Positions 1 to 8,458 of a stretch of 64,000 nucleotides of DNA are shown here, one piece after another (the first letter of the stretch is position 1; each line of letters opens with the position of its first letter). Source of the DNA: a candidate division NC10 bacterium CSP1-5 (GTDB taxonomy: Bacteria > Methylomirabilota > Methylomirabilia > Methylomirabilales > CSP1-5); NCBI GenBank assembly GCA_001443495.1, contig LDXR01000002.1, positions 337,417 to 401,416 on the forward strand, written 5' to 3'. The notes under the pieces were generated by a model. It was not told where the DNA came from. It saw nothing but the letters and a program-made list of their open reading frames with translations, and did not search any database. The translations under genes and the position numbers were made by a program.

Positions 1-1
1 G

Positions 2-916
2 TTCGTCGAGCAGCTCGCAGCCGATACGGCAGCGCTGGGGGTCGACGTGCATCGACTGGCGAATGGCACGCGCGTGGTGGACGCCGGCGTCCGCGCCCCC
101 GGGGGTTTCGGGGCCGGAAAGGCCGTCGCCCTGATCTGTCTGGGCGGCCTCGGCGACGTCAGTTTTATCCCGTACGACCTCGGTGGGCTGACCATCCCGG
201 CCGTGAGTGTGACGGTCGACCGGCCTGTGATCGGGTGCATGGCGTCCCAATATGCGGGGTGGAAGATCAGCGTTGGGAAGTTCTTCGGCATGGGGTCGGG
301 GCCGGCCCGCGCCATCGCGGTTGTGGAAAAGCTCTACGCCGAACTCGATTATCGGGACGAGGCCGACGAGGCGGTGCTGGTCCTCGAGACGGATGCGATG
401 CCGACCGAAGAAGTGGCCGCCTACGTTGCGGGAAAATGCGGGCTTGCTCCGGAACGGCTCACCCTGGTCGTGGCCGCGACCACGAGCGTCGTGGGGGGCA
501 TTCAGATCGCCGCCCGATCGGTGGAGACGGCGATGCACAAGATGATGGAGCTGGGGTTCGACCTCCACAAGGTACAGGCGGGCTCCGGGGTGAGTCCTAT
601 CGCGACCCCGATCCGCGACACGCTACGGGCCATTGGCCGGACCAACGACTGTGTGCTGTACGGGGCGACCGCGGCGTTAGTCGTGGATGCAACCGATGAC
701 GAGGTCGAACAGATCCTGGACCGGATCCCTTCCTCTGCCTCTCGGGATTACGGTACCCCTTTTTACGAGCTCTTCAAGCGCTATGGGGACTTCTACAAGA
801 TCGACCCGATGCTGTTCAGCCCCGCGCGGGTGACGATTACCAACGCGGCCACCGGGCGTACCTGGTCCGCTGGCCAGTTGAACCTCGAGCTGCTGCGGAG
901 CTCCCTTGGCGCGTAG
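2..916 (+). CDS. mch: Methenyl-H4MPT cyclohydrolase, 5' end cut by window
   Basis: Interconverts methenyl-H4MPT and formyl-H4MPT in the cytoplasmic H4MPT-linked formaldehyde oxidation path. The frame is open from base 2, and the upstream codons (FVEQLAADTAALGVD...) read like the normal Mch N-terminus. The GTG at 47 is therefore internal and the true start lies outside the window. Family motifs seen: GGLGDVSF near the N-terminus, VYGWK-like QYAGWKIS, SGVSPIATPI and AIGRTNDCVLYG in the C-terminal half. It heads a plus-strand series with the ATP-grasp and CitG-like genes, the order known from methylotroph C1 clusters (mch-orf5-orf7). Identification is by motif recognition and context. Confidence 0.93.
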   Translation, partial: FVEQLAADTAALGVDVHRLANGTRVVDAGVRAPGGFGAGKAVALICLGGLGDVSFIPYDLGGLTIPAVSVTVDRPVIGCMASQYAGWKISVGKFFGMGSGPARAIAVVEKLYAELDYRDEADEAVLVLETDAMPTEEVAAYVAGKCGLAPERLTLVVAATTSVVGGIQIAARSVETAMHKMMELGFDLHKVQAGSGVSPIATPIRDTLRAIGRTNDCVLYGATAALVVDATDDEVEQILDRIPSSASRDYGTPFYELFKRYGDFYKIDPMLFSPARVTITNAATGRTWSAGQLNLELLRSSLGA

Positions 917-964
917 GGCTGGACGCGCCCGCGGCCATCGCTCCCCTTTCCGGTTGCACCTCCG

Positions 965-1837
965 ATGCGGGTAGGCATCCTCGGACACAAGATGGGATGG
1001 CATATCTCGGTCCTGCAACGGGCCTTCGCCCGCCGCGGCGCGGCCGCGGACCACCTGTCGATCACGGCCATCACTGCTGGCGTTGGCATCGGGCGTTCCT
1101 TCGAAGCGGAAGGGCGGGTCCTCGAGGCGTACGAGGGGCTGCTGATTCGCATCATCCCTGACGGCTCCCTCGAGCAGATCATCTTTCGGATGGACGCGCT
1201 CCACTGTCTCGAGGCCAGGGGGATCACAGTCATGAACTCGCCGAAGGCGATTGAGAAGACGGTCGACAAGTTCTACACCTCGAGCCTCCTCGAACACTCC
1301 GGGGTCCCCACGCCCCGCACCGTGGTCACCGAGGACTTCGACGAGGCCATGGCCGCCTTTGAGAAATTCGGCGACGTGATCGTGAAGCCGCTCTTCGGCT
1401 CCGGGGGACGGGGGATGGTCCGGGTGAGCGATTGGGAGGTGGCCTACCGGACGTTCCGCGCCTTGGAAATGGGTCGGTACGTCTTCTATCTGCAGGAGTA
1501 TGTGCCCCACGGCGATCACGATATCCGGGCCTTCGTCGTGGGCGACCGCGTGGTGGCCGCGATGATCCGGCGATCCACCGGGTGGCGGCACAACGTCGCC
1601 CGTGGCGCCCGGGTGGAGGCGTGCCAGCTCGACGGCGAGGCGGAGGAACTTTGTCTCCGCGCCTCGGCGCTCCTCCGCGTCGACTACGCGGGCGTGGATC
1701 TGCTCCGCACTTCCGACGGGCGTACCGTGGTCATCGAAGTGAACAGCATCCCCGGTTGGTCGGGCCTCCAGACCACCACCTCCACCGACATCGCGGACGC
1801 GATCGCCGGCCACCTGGTTGCCTCCCTTCGCCGTTGA
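965..1837 (+). CDS. RimK-like ATP-grasp ligase (H4MPT:glutamate ligase-like, Orf5 type)
   Basis: A 290-residue ATP-grasp ligase of the RimK/MptN group, expected to add L-glutamate to a pterin cofactor in the cytoplasm. Visible features are the N-terminal MRVGILGHKMGWH, the phosphate-binding glycine loop VKPLFGSGGRGMVRV (about residues 140-154), and the metal-binding end VIEVNSIPGWSGLQ (about 258-271), in which E and N ligate Mg2+. It starts 48 bp after mch and is followed within 10 bp by the CitG-like gene, matching orf5 in C1 gene clusters. The glutamate-ligase role is inferred from the archaeal MptN relationship and was not shown for this protein. Confidence 0.85.
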   Translation: MRVGILGHKMGWHISVLQRAFARRGAAADHLSITAITAGVGIGRSFEAEGRVLEAYEGLLIRIIPDGSLEQIIFRMDALHCLEARGITVMNSPKAIEKTVDKFYTSSLLEHSGVPTPRTVVTEDFDEAMAAFEKFGDVIVKPLFGSGGRGMVRVSDWEVAYRTFRALEMGRYVFYLQEYVPHGDHDIRAFVVGDRVVAAMIRRSTGWRHNVARGARVEACQLDGEAEELCLRASALLRVDYAGVDLLRTSDGRTVVIEVNSIPGWSGLQTTTSTDIADAIAGHLVASLRR

Positions 1838-1844
1838 GCCTCAG

Positions 1845-2711
1845 ATGCGGGACCCGCGCGACGTTGCTCTCGCCGCCCAGCTCGCATGTCTCATTGAGGT
1901 GAGCACCCCGAAGCCCGGCAACGTCCATCCGCAGGCCGACTTCGCCGACACCCGCTACGAGGATTTTGTGGCCAGCGCCCTCGCCATCGGAGATGCCATG
2001 GGTCAGGCCCACCGGATGGGCGTCGGGAAGATCGTCTGGGCGGCAGTGCGAGACACTCGGCGCCGGGTCGGGGTGAACACGAACCTCGGCCTAGTCCTGC
2101 TGCTGGCGCCACTCGCCAAGGCAGCGGTGATGCAGGGCGGGGGCGGCCTCCGGACGCGGCTCCGTCGGGTGCTCCAGGGGCTCACGGTTCAGGACGCCCG
2201 CGATGTCTACAGGGCCATCCGCCTGGCCAAGCCCGGAGGCCTCGGGACGGTCGATCGGTGGGACGTGCGGGAAACCCGGGTTGGGGTGAATCTCCTGACG
2301 GTGATGCGGGCGGCAGCCGACCGGGACACGGTGGCCCGAGAATACGCGACCGGCTTCGCGGTGAGCTTCGACGTCGGCCTGCCGTGCCTACAACGCTCCT
2401 TCGACGTGACCCGAGATCTCCGGGCCGCCACCCTCCAGACCTACCTGACCATCCTCGCGACGGTTCCCGATAGCCTGATCGCCAGAAAAGCGGGGCCGCG
2501 GCAGGCCAGCGAGGTTTCACGGGAGGCCGCCCGGATCCTCAGCGCTGGCGGAGCCCAGACGGCGGCCGGCAGACGGTGGTTGGCGAGGTTCGACCGCCAG
2601 TTGCGCCGCCGACGGAATCTCCTCAATCCCGGGACGACCGCCGACCTCACGGGGGCGACCCTTTTCGTGGAGCTCCTTCGGAACGGGATCCGCCGCTTCC
2701 TTGGCCACTGA
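1845..2711 (+). CDS. Triphosphoribosyl-dephospho-CoA synthase-like protein (Orf7 type)
   Basis: A CitG/MdcB-family protein of 288 residues. The family signature ASTPKPGNVHP-like segment (EVSTPKPGNVHP, near residue 20) and the glycine-rich VNTNLGLVLLLAPLA segment are clear. CitG itself makes the prosthetic-group precursor of citrate lyase. No lyase genes are nearby, and the position after mch and the RimK-like gene matches orf7 of methylotrophs, needed for H4MPT-linked C1 metabolism with uncertain chemistry. ATG at 1845 is chosen; an upstream TTG at 1818 would overlap the preceding gene. The 3' end overlaps the convergent beta-RFAP synthase gene by 65 bp. Confidence 0.82.
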   Translation: MRDPRDVALAAQLACLIEVSTPKPGNVHPQADFADTRYEDFVASALAIGDAMGQAHRMGVGKIVWAAVRDTRRRVGVNTNLGLVLLLAPLAKAAVMQGGGGLRTRLRRVLQGLTVQDARDVYRAIRLAKPGGLGTVDRWDVRETRVGVNLLTVMRAAADRDTVAREYATGFAVSFDVGLPCLQRSFDVTRDLRAATLQTYLTILATVPDSLIARKAGPRQASEVSREAARILSAGGAQTAAGRRWLARFDRQLRRRRNLLNPGTTADLTGATLFVELLRNGIRRFLGH

Positions 2712-3657
2712 CCCCCTCGACCGTTGCCCCGTGGTTGTTCGCCCCGGCCGTGAAAGTCATGACCTTTCCTCTCCGCTCGAGCGCCTCTCGAAGACGTGCC
2801 TCAAGGCGCCATGCTATCTCCGCTCCGCCGACGAGGCCATACACCGCCGGACCCCAAGAACTCTGGCCCCCTCCGGCTGCCCCCTCGGCCACCATCAGCG
2901 CCAGGATATCCTCAGCCATCGCGGTGGCGTAGGTCCCCCGCTGGATGGGAGCGAACCAGCGCCCGATGATGCGCTGGATCGCGGTGAGCGCCTGTCCGAA
3001 GGATCCCAGGTCTTTTTCGATCAGCGATGGCAGGAGCTGCATGAGAACCACGTGGCAGACGGCGGCGACCTCCTCCTGGGGGGGACTTGCCAGCTGACCA
3101 AATGCCTTCTCCTCCGCTGCACCATGCAGCGCCTCCCCGAGGTCCGGCACCACGACGACAAATCGCCACTCCTCAGGAAACGGGTGACGGAAGATGACCG
3201 TCGGGATGTCGCTGACCTTCCCTCCGCCGCTGTCGAGGATAAAACCCCCGCGCGCAAAGGCAGTCACTCCGATCCCGGAACGCCTTCCCCGCCCGGTCAG
3301 ACGGGCCAGCTCTGCAAGGGTGACGTCCAGCTTGAACAGGCGGGCGACCGCCGTCGCGACCGCGAGACTGAGTTGTGTCCCCGAGCCGAGCCCCACGTGC
3401 GCCGGGATCGTCTCGCGACAGTGAATTGAGACACCTTGATCGAGGGCGAAATGTCTCAAGAGACGCCGAAGGAGAGGCTCTACCCGGCCGTCAAGGTCAC
3501 CCTCGACGCTGACTGTCGGGGCGGTCCGCGCTTCGAGCACAAGCTGGGGCGTATCGATCGCGACGCCGAGGCTGCCAAAGCGGCGCCCCAGAGACCCGTC
3601 GGGGTCGATGAATCCCAGGTGAAGTCTGGCTGGGGCAGTCACGACGACGCTAGCCAT
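2647..3657 (-). CDS. beta-Ribofuranosylaminobenzene 5'-phosphate synthase (Orf4/MptG type)
   Basis: Committed step of methanopterin synthesis: condenses PRPP with 4-aminobenzoate (or 4-hydroxybenzoate) with loss of CO2. It is a GHMP-kinase-fold protein. Visible are the N-terminal ARLHLGFID, the glycine-rich GLGSGTQLSLAVA nucleotide-type loop (near residue 95), and RRSGIGVTAFARGGFILDSGG (split as RRSGIGV / FARGGFILD), characteristic of archaeal and bacterial beta-RFAP synthases. Start ATG 3657 is preferred over an in-frame GTG at 3666; both overlap the end of the DUF447 gene. It is the last gene of the minus-strand operon starting near 7.5 kb. The C-terminal 25 residues are G/S/R-rich and probably variable. 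Confidence 0.88.
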   Translation of the reverse strand: MASVVVTAPARLHLGFIDPDGSLGRRFGSLGVAIDTPQLVLEARTAPTVSVEGDLDGRVEPLLRRLLRHFALDQGVSIHCRETIPAHVGLGSGTQLSLAVATAVARLFKLDVTLAELARLTGRGRRSGIGVTAFARGGFILDSGGGKVSDIPTVIFRHPFPEEWRFVVVVPDLGEALHGAAEEKAFGQLASPPQEEVAAVCHVVLMQLLPSLIEKDLGSFGQALTAIQRIIGRWFAPIQRGTYATAMAEDILALMVAEGAAGGGQSSWGPAVYGLVGGAEIAWRLEARLREALERRGKVMTFTAGANNHGATVEGVSGQGSGGSRSEGAPRKGSPP

Positions 3658-4207
3658 GGGACCCACTCACGTGTTCGGAAAGATACCTGAAGGCGGCGTG
3701 CTCTTGCTCCCCGCCCGTCTTGTCGACGATGAGGCGGAGCCGTTCGAACTCCTTCAACACGTGCTCCCGGCCCAGGAATCTTAGCCGCGTGGCAACGATG
3801 GCGGCCTCGATGACTGCGTTCTGGGCGCGGTTGAACCCGATGAACTCGCGCAGGACACCCTTTTTGACCACGGCGCAGACGAAGCGTGCGCGCTCCCCTT
3901 CCTCCTGCAAGTCCCGGACGGTGCACTCATAGTACATGCAAGCGTCTTTGAGGACGAGGCCGTCAACGCGTTCAGCGGGGATCGCGGGAAACTGGGGCCG
4001 TCCCACTGCCCCCTCGGCAAACAGCAGGACGTTATCGGTCAAATTAATCACGGCCTGTCCTGTCGCGACAAGGTTCACGTACGTTGTGGTTTCCTTGTAC
4101 GGGCGCAGGAGGATCGGTTCCCGGTCGAAGGTGACGCCCATGGGGGCGAAGTTCGGGAGGCCGCTCTGGTCTTGCGTGATGACGATGCTCTCGACGATGA
4201 AGGGCAC
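3650..4207 (-). CDS. DUF447 family protein of H4MPT cluster
   Basis: A 185-residue protein of the DUF447 (COG2457) family, a split-barrel flavin-reductase-like fold with no proven reaction, recurrent in archaea and in H4MPT-using bacteria. Recognised from the N-terminus FIVESIVIT followed by NFAPMGV, the segment RPYKETTTYVNL, and ECTVRDL further on. GTG at 4207, preceded by AAGGGGGA, is chosen; a TTG at 4228 overlapping the upstream stop is possible. It lies in the methanopterin operon between the decayed gene and beta-RFAP synthase, which suggests a role in cofactor synthesis or a cofactor-linked redox step. Confidence 0.8.
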   Translation of the reverse strand: MPFIVESIVITQDQSGLPNFAPMGVTFDREPILLRPYKETTTYVNLVATGQAVINLTDNVLLFAEGAVGRPQFPAIPAERVDGLVLKDACMYYECTVRDLQEEGERARFVCAVVKKGVLREFIGFNRAQNAVIEAAIVATRLRFLGREHVLKEFERLRLIVDKTGGEQEHAAFRYLSEHVSGSHG

Positions 4208-4224
4208 GACTCCCCCTTGGTCCC

Positions 4225-4489
4225 TCAATGCTTCCGGGTCACTGTGACGAAGCCACCGTCTGGAAGGCTGGCCGCCCCCACCACGAGCCGGGGTGCGGCC
4301 CCGGTGGCCGTTTCCACTTCCCCGCGGGCAACAATCCTATCTCCTGGATCGGCCGCATTACAGTACAGCCCCTCGAACGAAACCAGGGTTTCCACATCGC
4401 TGGCAGCCGGGTGGGTGGAGGTAGCCGACGACACAGAAGATCAACCCCTCGATCGTCTCAAGAAAGTCTCGGTCCTTCGGACGCCTCAT
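4225..4489 (-). pseudogene. Decayed H4MPT-cluster gene (COG1665-like remnant)
   Basis: An ATG overlapping the upstream stop (ATGA, 4489) opens a frame reading MRRPKDRDFLETIEGLIF CVVGYLHPP, which stops after 43 codons at 4358. A second frame, ending at 4225, continues from about the same point with LVSFEGLYCNAADPGDRIV and VVGAASLPDG. From memory these resemble the first and last parts of a roughly 300-residue predicted nucleotidyltransferase (COG1665) found in methanopterin gene sets. If so, about two thirds of the gene is deleted and the remnant is frameshifted. The family match is tentative; the two-frame structure is directly visible. Confidence 0.55.
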
Positions 4490-5436
4490 ATCTCGATCCA
4501 GTCAAGAACCCGCTCTGTCGTGTCTCGAAGGCCCAGATGGTCCACGAGTCCCTGAAACTGACCCCCCGCGATCCCATCCGCAAGGATGGCCGCCCCGAGC
4601 GCTGCCTCGAATCCCTCCCCATCCTCCAAAGGGAGCTCCATCGGATAACGCTTCTCGAGTCGCTCCATCACCGCTTCTTTCCGCCGGCCCGCCACGAGGA
4701 TGCGCCGGAGGCCGTAATAGTTGAGAAAGAGGACGATCTCCTTCTCAAGCCCCTCCCAGAAGGCGTCGTGACCGTATTGGCCGAAGCGCGCTTCGATGTC
4801 GAGCGCCCCCCCACGGTACACCATCGCCTTGCTGAATGGGTACAGACACGCCAGCTCGCCATCGATCGCGCCCCGGGCCCTTGGCCCGAGATGTCCCGCC
4901 GTTCCGCCGAGACCGTCCACGACCCGGCCGCCGCGGACGACAAGGATCGCCTTGAAGCCTTCCCCGACCTCCACGCTCAGGAAATCCTGGGTCTCCAGGG
5001 ATTCGCCACGGGCCATCTGAAGGTGGAGCAGGCACGCCACGGCGCACAGCTTATCAGCCGTGCCCATGTCGATCCGGTTCACCTTGCGATGGACCGGAAC
5101 CGACCGTAACAACTTGACCGACGGGATGCAATAGGCGCGCAGGTCGCTTTCGCGCAGCCTGGAGAGGAACTGTCCCAGTCCTTTTTCGCTCGGATCACCT
5201 CGGCGGAGCGTCATCTCGAACAGGTCCCGGTCATCCACCTCCTGAATGCGCCTCAGGGGGATCCCGAAGCCGGAGGGGAGAACTATCGGGAGATGGGGGT
5301 ATGTTCGGGTTGTCTCCTCAAGCATGGGGTACAGCTCGGCGGGATCAGGAAACCACTTCAGGGCAAGGACCCGGGGGCCCTCGATGAGGGCGAATTTCCA
5401 CGAGCCGGTCCCATAATCAATCCCCAGGGAGGCCAT
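4486..5436 (-). CDS. DUF1464 family predicted acyl kinase
   Basis: A 316-residue ASKHA-fold kinase of the DUF1464/COG2441 family ('predicted butyrate kinase'). N-terminal LGIDYGTGSWKFALIEG is the phosphate-1 loop. GGLGGTAGHLGPRARGAIDGEL is the phosphate-2 region, given here as GTAGHLGPR. LRRILVAGRRKEAV and AALGAAILADGI form the adenosine motif. The gene overlaps the end of the DHPS-like gene by 20 bp and the decayed gene by 4 bp, so it is translationally coupled within the methanopterin operon. Substrate is unknown; a small carboxylate or hydroxy intermediate of the cofactor path is a reasonable guess only. Confidence 0.8.
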   Translation of the reverse strand: MASLGIDYGTGSWKFALIEGPRVLALKWFPDPAELYPMLEETTRTYPHLPIVLPSGFGIPLRRIQEVDDRDLFEMTLRRGDPSEKGLGQFLSRLRESDLRAYCIPSVKLLRSVPVHRKVNRIDMGTADKLCAVACLLHLQMARGESLETQDFLSVEVGEGFKAILVVRGGRVVDGLGGTAGHLGPRARGAIDGELACLYPFSKAMVYRGGALDIEARFGQYGHDAFWEGLEKEIVLFLNYYGLRRILVAGRRKEAVMERLEKRYPMELPLEDGEGFEAALGAAILADGIAGGQFQGLVDHLGLRDTTERVLDWIEI

Positions 5437-6760
5437 GGGTGAGATACCCCCAGTCCAGGTCCTCCTCCTGGATGTACTTCTTGCCGAGCCTGAGCGCGAT
5501 CTGTGCCTTCATCAGCTCGCGCCCGAGATAGAAGGCATGGGACACAGGATTCGGCCCCAACTCACCGGCGATCTGGTGGAACATGCGCTGGATGTCGGTG
5601 TCCTTGATGAATCGGTCCTTGTTGAAGAGGTAGATGCTCTTCCCGTCGATCATGATCCGGAAATTGGGGTCGGTGATGCGGCGCTGCAATGCACGGACCT
5701 CCTCTTCCGTCGGCCAGTCGACCTTGCGGTCCTTGATGGTGAGGAGGCTGTCGTCGATGTCCTTCGGGAGGACTCCCCGGCTCCGGGCATAGTGCATCAA
5801 CCGCCGGGCCCGGTCCAGTTCGCGGACCGTGCCCCGCGTCCAGTGGGCGACCTCTGTCGTGAGCACGTAGCGGATGTCCAGTTCAGCCATGACCCCGACC
5901 ATGAGGGCGTTGATCCCGGTGCTATCAGCATCGATGAGTTCGGTGAGGTTGCCCACGCCGATGAGCATTTCGGCCTTTGGGTACCGCTGGCGGACCTCAT
6001 ACAGCCGGTGGAGAAAGCGCGTGAAACCGAAGTTAAGCGGATCCAGGATCGGGTCCACCAGGTACCGGGTGATCCCCATCTGTTCGAGCGCGGCGATGTT
6101 CCGTTCGAGCGATTCAATCCCGGCGCCGAAGTCCGGGATGACGACGGGGATACAGGACAGCTCCGGGGCCAGGTGGATATTCTGTCCGTTGAGACTCAGC
6201 AGAAAATCGACACCGGCCTTGTTCGCCTGGCGGATCTCCTCTTCGTTAAAGGTGTCGACGCTGACCGTGAATCCCTCCGTTTTGAGCCGCGCCACGATCT
6301 CTCCCACGTTGTCGGCCGTGCGGCCCGGCGTGCATCCGATGTCGATGATATCGGCACCGCAGGTCTGGTAATACTTGGCCTTTTGCAGGATCGCCTCCCA
6401 CGAGAGCAGGGGGGCATCATTGATCTCGGCGAGGATCTGGATGGTGTACTGACCATACCCCTCGCGCTTTCGCTCGACGCCAAAGTGATAGGGGATGTCG
6501 CGGAGATCCCGCGGGCCCTTCTCGACCCGCACCCCGAGGGCTTCGGTCAACAGGCCGGGCTCGGCCTGACACAGGCCGGGGATCATGATCAGATCGCAGG
6601 GGCCAGGTTTGAGGGAGCGGAGGATAAAAGGGTTGGTCATCAGGGCCGCGACGCTGATCCGCAGGGTGGCCACCTCGTACGCGAAATCGGGGCGCATCGC
6701 CTCCAGGGTTTCCCGAAGCGCCCGGTCTGCCAGCTTTCCCGTCACGAAAAGGACCTTCAC
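5417..6760 (-). CDS. Dihydropteroate synthase-like protein (DUF6513 + pterin-binding)
   Basis: A 447-residue two-domain protein. The N-terminal ~110 residues (MKVLFVTGKLADRALR, then DLIMIPGLCQAE) match the extra domain seen in methanopterin-type DHPS-like proteins. The C-terminal TIM barrel carries pterin-binding features: AEINDAPLL, GADIIDIGCTPGRT, FTVSVDTFN, LIGVGNLTEL. It is expected to join the hydroxymethylpterin diphosphate to the beta-RFA-P intermediate, the H4MPT counterpart of folate synthesis. It is 17 bp downstream of the SDR gene and overlaps the DUF1464 gene. Confidence 0.87.
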   Translation of the reverse strand: MKVLFVTGKLADRALRETLEAMRPDFAYEVATLRISVAALMTNPFILRSLKPGPCDLIMIPGLCQAEPGLLTEALGVRVEKGPRDLRDIPYHFGVERKREGYGQYTIQILAEINDAPLLSWEAILQKAKYYQTCGADIIDIGCTPGRTADNVGEIVARLKTEGFTVSVDTFNEEEIRQANKAGVDFLLSLNGQNIHLAPELSCIPVVIPDFGAGIESLERNIAALEQMGITRYLVDPILDPLNFGFTRFLHRLYEVRQRYPKAEMLIGVGNLTELIDADSTGINALMVGVMAELDIRYVLTTEVAHWTRGTVRELDRARRLMHYARSRGVLPKDIDDSLLTIKDRKVDWPTEEEVRALQRRITDPNFRIMIDGKSIYLFNKDRFIKDTDIQRMFHQIAGELGPNPVSHAFYLGRELMKAQIALRLGKKYIQEEDLDWGYLTHGLPGD

Positions 6761-6777
6761 TTTCGTGTCCTCGCCCC

Positions 6778-7539
6778 TTAGACGAACAGGCCTCCATGGA
6801 CGTGGAGGACCGCCCCGGTGATATATCGGGCGTCGTCAGAGACCAAGAAGCTGACCGCGCCGGCCACGTCACCTGGCCGACCGAAGGCCCCCGCGGGGAT
6901 CAACCGGGCCCAGCGGGCCCTTTCGGCCTCCGAATATTTAGCGTACTCTTCCGTTTCGATGAAGCCGGGACTCACCGCATTCACGCGGATCTTGAAGGGG
7001 GCCTCGGAGTGGGCAAGCCATCGCGTTAGCATCATGAGACCGGCCTTCGCCACGTAATACGCGGGCGCCTCAAAAACCCCCATCTGGAGCGCCTCGGTGT
7101 TCAAGGCCCCGATGTTGATGATGCTGCCCCGCTGACGGGCCCGCATCGACGGCAGGGCGGCCCGGCTGCAGTAAAAGGCGCTCCCGAGGTTGCCCTCGAG
7201 TGTCTCCCGCCATTCGCGATCGCTGGTCTCCACGAGGGGCTTGACCAGAAAGGGCCCGACGTTATTCACGAGCACATCGAGACCCCCAAAGGTCTCCATC
7301 GTCCTCCCGATGAGGGTTTCCGCCCCCTCCGGTGTCGAGACGTCGGCCTGCACGGCGATAGAGAACGGGGAGGCCGGCCGGATTTCCTCAAGGACCGATG
7401 CCGCCGCGCTCTCGTCCGTCCGGTAGTTCACCACGACGGTGTACCCGTCACGGACGAGCCGCAAGGCGATGGCCCGGCCGATGCCCCGACTACCACCGGT
7501 GACGACGGCCACCCTGTCTGTTGCCGATTTATGCACCAT
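6778..7539 (-). CDS. SDR family oxidoreductase in methanopterin operon
   Basis: A 253-residue short-chain dehydrogenase/reductase. TGGSRGIGRAIA (near residue 13) is the NAD(P) glycine motif, NNVG is present, and the active-site Tyr/Lys lie in AYYVAKAG. The usual Ser thirteen residues before the Tyr appears to be Thr (IGALNTEA). ATG at 7539 is chosen because it sits 14 bp after a strong promoter; longer versions would start inside or upstream of that promoter. No Shine-Dalgarno is visible before it. First gene of the operon running to 2647. A pterin reductase role (reduction of dihydro- to tetrahydromethanopterin) is attractive but unproven. Confidence 0.85.
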   Translation of the reverse strand: MVHKSATDRVAVVTGGSRGIGRAIALRLVRDGYTVVVNYRTDESAAASVLEEIRPASPFSIAVQADVSTPEGAETLIGRTMETFGGLDVLVNNVGPFLVKPLVETSDREWRETLEGNLGSAFYCSRAALPSMRARQRGSIINIGALNTEALQMGVFEAPAYYVAKAGLMMLTRWLAHSEAPFKIRVNAVSPGFIETEEYAKYSEAERARWARLIPAGAFGRPGDVAGAVSFLVSDDARYITGAVLHVHGGLFV

Positions 7540-7552
7540 GGAAATTACACGG

Positions 7553-7581
7553 ATTCTATGGGCTCCCCGGGACACTGTCAA
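7553..7581 (-). promoter_or_regulatory. Sigma-70-type promoter of methanopterin operon
   Basis: Read on the minus strand: TTGACA (7581-7576), 17-bp spacer, TAGAAT (7558-7553). Predicted start of transcription is about 7546, only some 7 bases before the SDR ATG at 7539, with no Shine-Dalgarno, so the mRNA would be nearly leaderless. Confidence 0.75.
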
Positions 7582-7764
7582 GCAACGCACCCCCGCAGTG
7601 GCCGCTTTGACGCCTTCCGCCACGTCCGGAGGGAGATGGCTAGAAAACTGCTTGACCCGGGGGGCGGGCCACGGAAGAATGTGACATTACAGTTAGTCAG
7701 GTTCTTTCTTGTCTAATCCTCCTTGTGCGAAACCACCGGCGCAACGTGTGTGTTTGGAGAGGGA

Positions 7765-8436
7765 ATGAGGGCAGGGGAAAACTTGGTACCGGCACGCACC
7801 GCTGTGGATCATTTGCTGCTGGGTACCGCTGATCTCGAGCGTGGAATCGCATGGGTTGAGCGCAGGACCGGAGTGAAAGCCGTCAGAGGCGGAAGCCACC
7901 CGGGCGTCGGCACGCAGAACGCGCTCATTTCGCTCGGCCGCAGGCAGTATCTTGAAATCATTGCGCCCGATCCGGCGCAGACGGTGTACACCTTTCCCAT
8001 TGATGTGCGAACACTGACCGAGCCTCGATTGATGACATGGGCGGCTGTGACAGGCGACATCAATGCCCTGGCGAAGACCGCTCGCGAAGCCGGTCATCAC
8101 ATCCTCGGCCCTCGCGACGGTTCTCGCGCAAGACCTGATGGAAAAGTGCTCAAGTGGAAGATCCTCGGAGTGCTGAACACATTGGGCCTACAGGGCGTGG
8201 AACCGATTCCATTCTTCATCGAATGGTCTACTGATTCGTTGCATCCATCGCAGGATTCGCCAACAGGGTGTGAGCTTCAGTCGTTTGAAATCGAACATCC
8301 GGATCCTGCACGCGTGATAGACGCGCTGAAAGGGCTGGGCATCGAAGCACAAGTAAAGCGGGCAAGACACGTCAAACTCAACGCGACGCTCAAAACGCCG
8401 AAAGGCGAGGTAGAATTGATTGAGGCGCTCGGCTGA
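7765..8436 (+). CDS. Glyoxalase-like (VOC) domain protein
   Basis: A 223-residue protein of the glyoxalase-like VOC superfamily (Glyoxalase_3 type). Segments typical of the family are VDHLLLGTADLERGIAW at the N-terminus, GTQNALISLGRRQYLEIIAPDP, and PTGCELQSFEIEHPDP beginning the second half. ATG 7765 follows GGAGAGGGA. The DNA is less GC-rich than its neighbours and the gene sits between two parts of the cofactor cluster, so it may be an insertion unrelated to C1 metabolism. Substrate unknown. Confidence 0.8.
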   Translation: MRAGENLVPARTAVDHLLLGTADLERGIAWVERRTGVKAVRGGSHPGVGTQNALISLGRRQYLEIIAPDPAQTVYTFPIDVRTLTEPRLMTWAAVTGDINALAKTAREAGHHILGPRDGSRARPDGKVLKWKILGVLNTLGLQGVEPIPFFIEWSTDSLHPSQDSPTGCELQSFEIEHPDPARVIDALKGLGIEAQVKRARHVKLNATLKTPKGEVELIEALG

Positions 8437-8458
8437 TTTCAAGGCAGGGGCAAGCGAG

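Noticed and set aside
7600-8110. Minus-strand frames opposite the VOC gene
   Set aside because: No family features and the plus-strand frame has clear VOC motifs.
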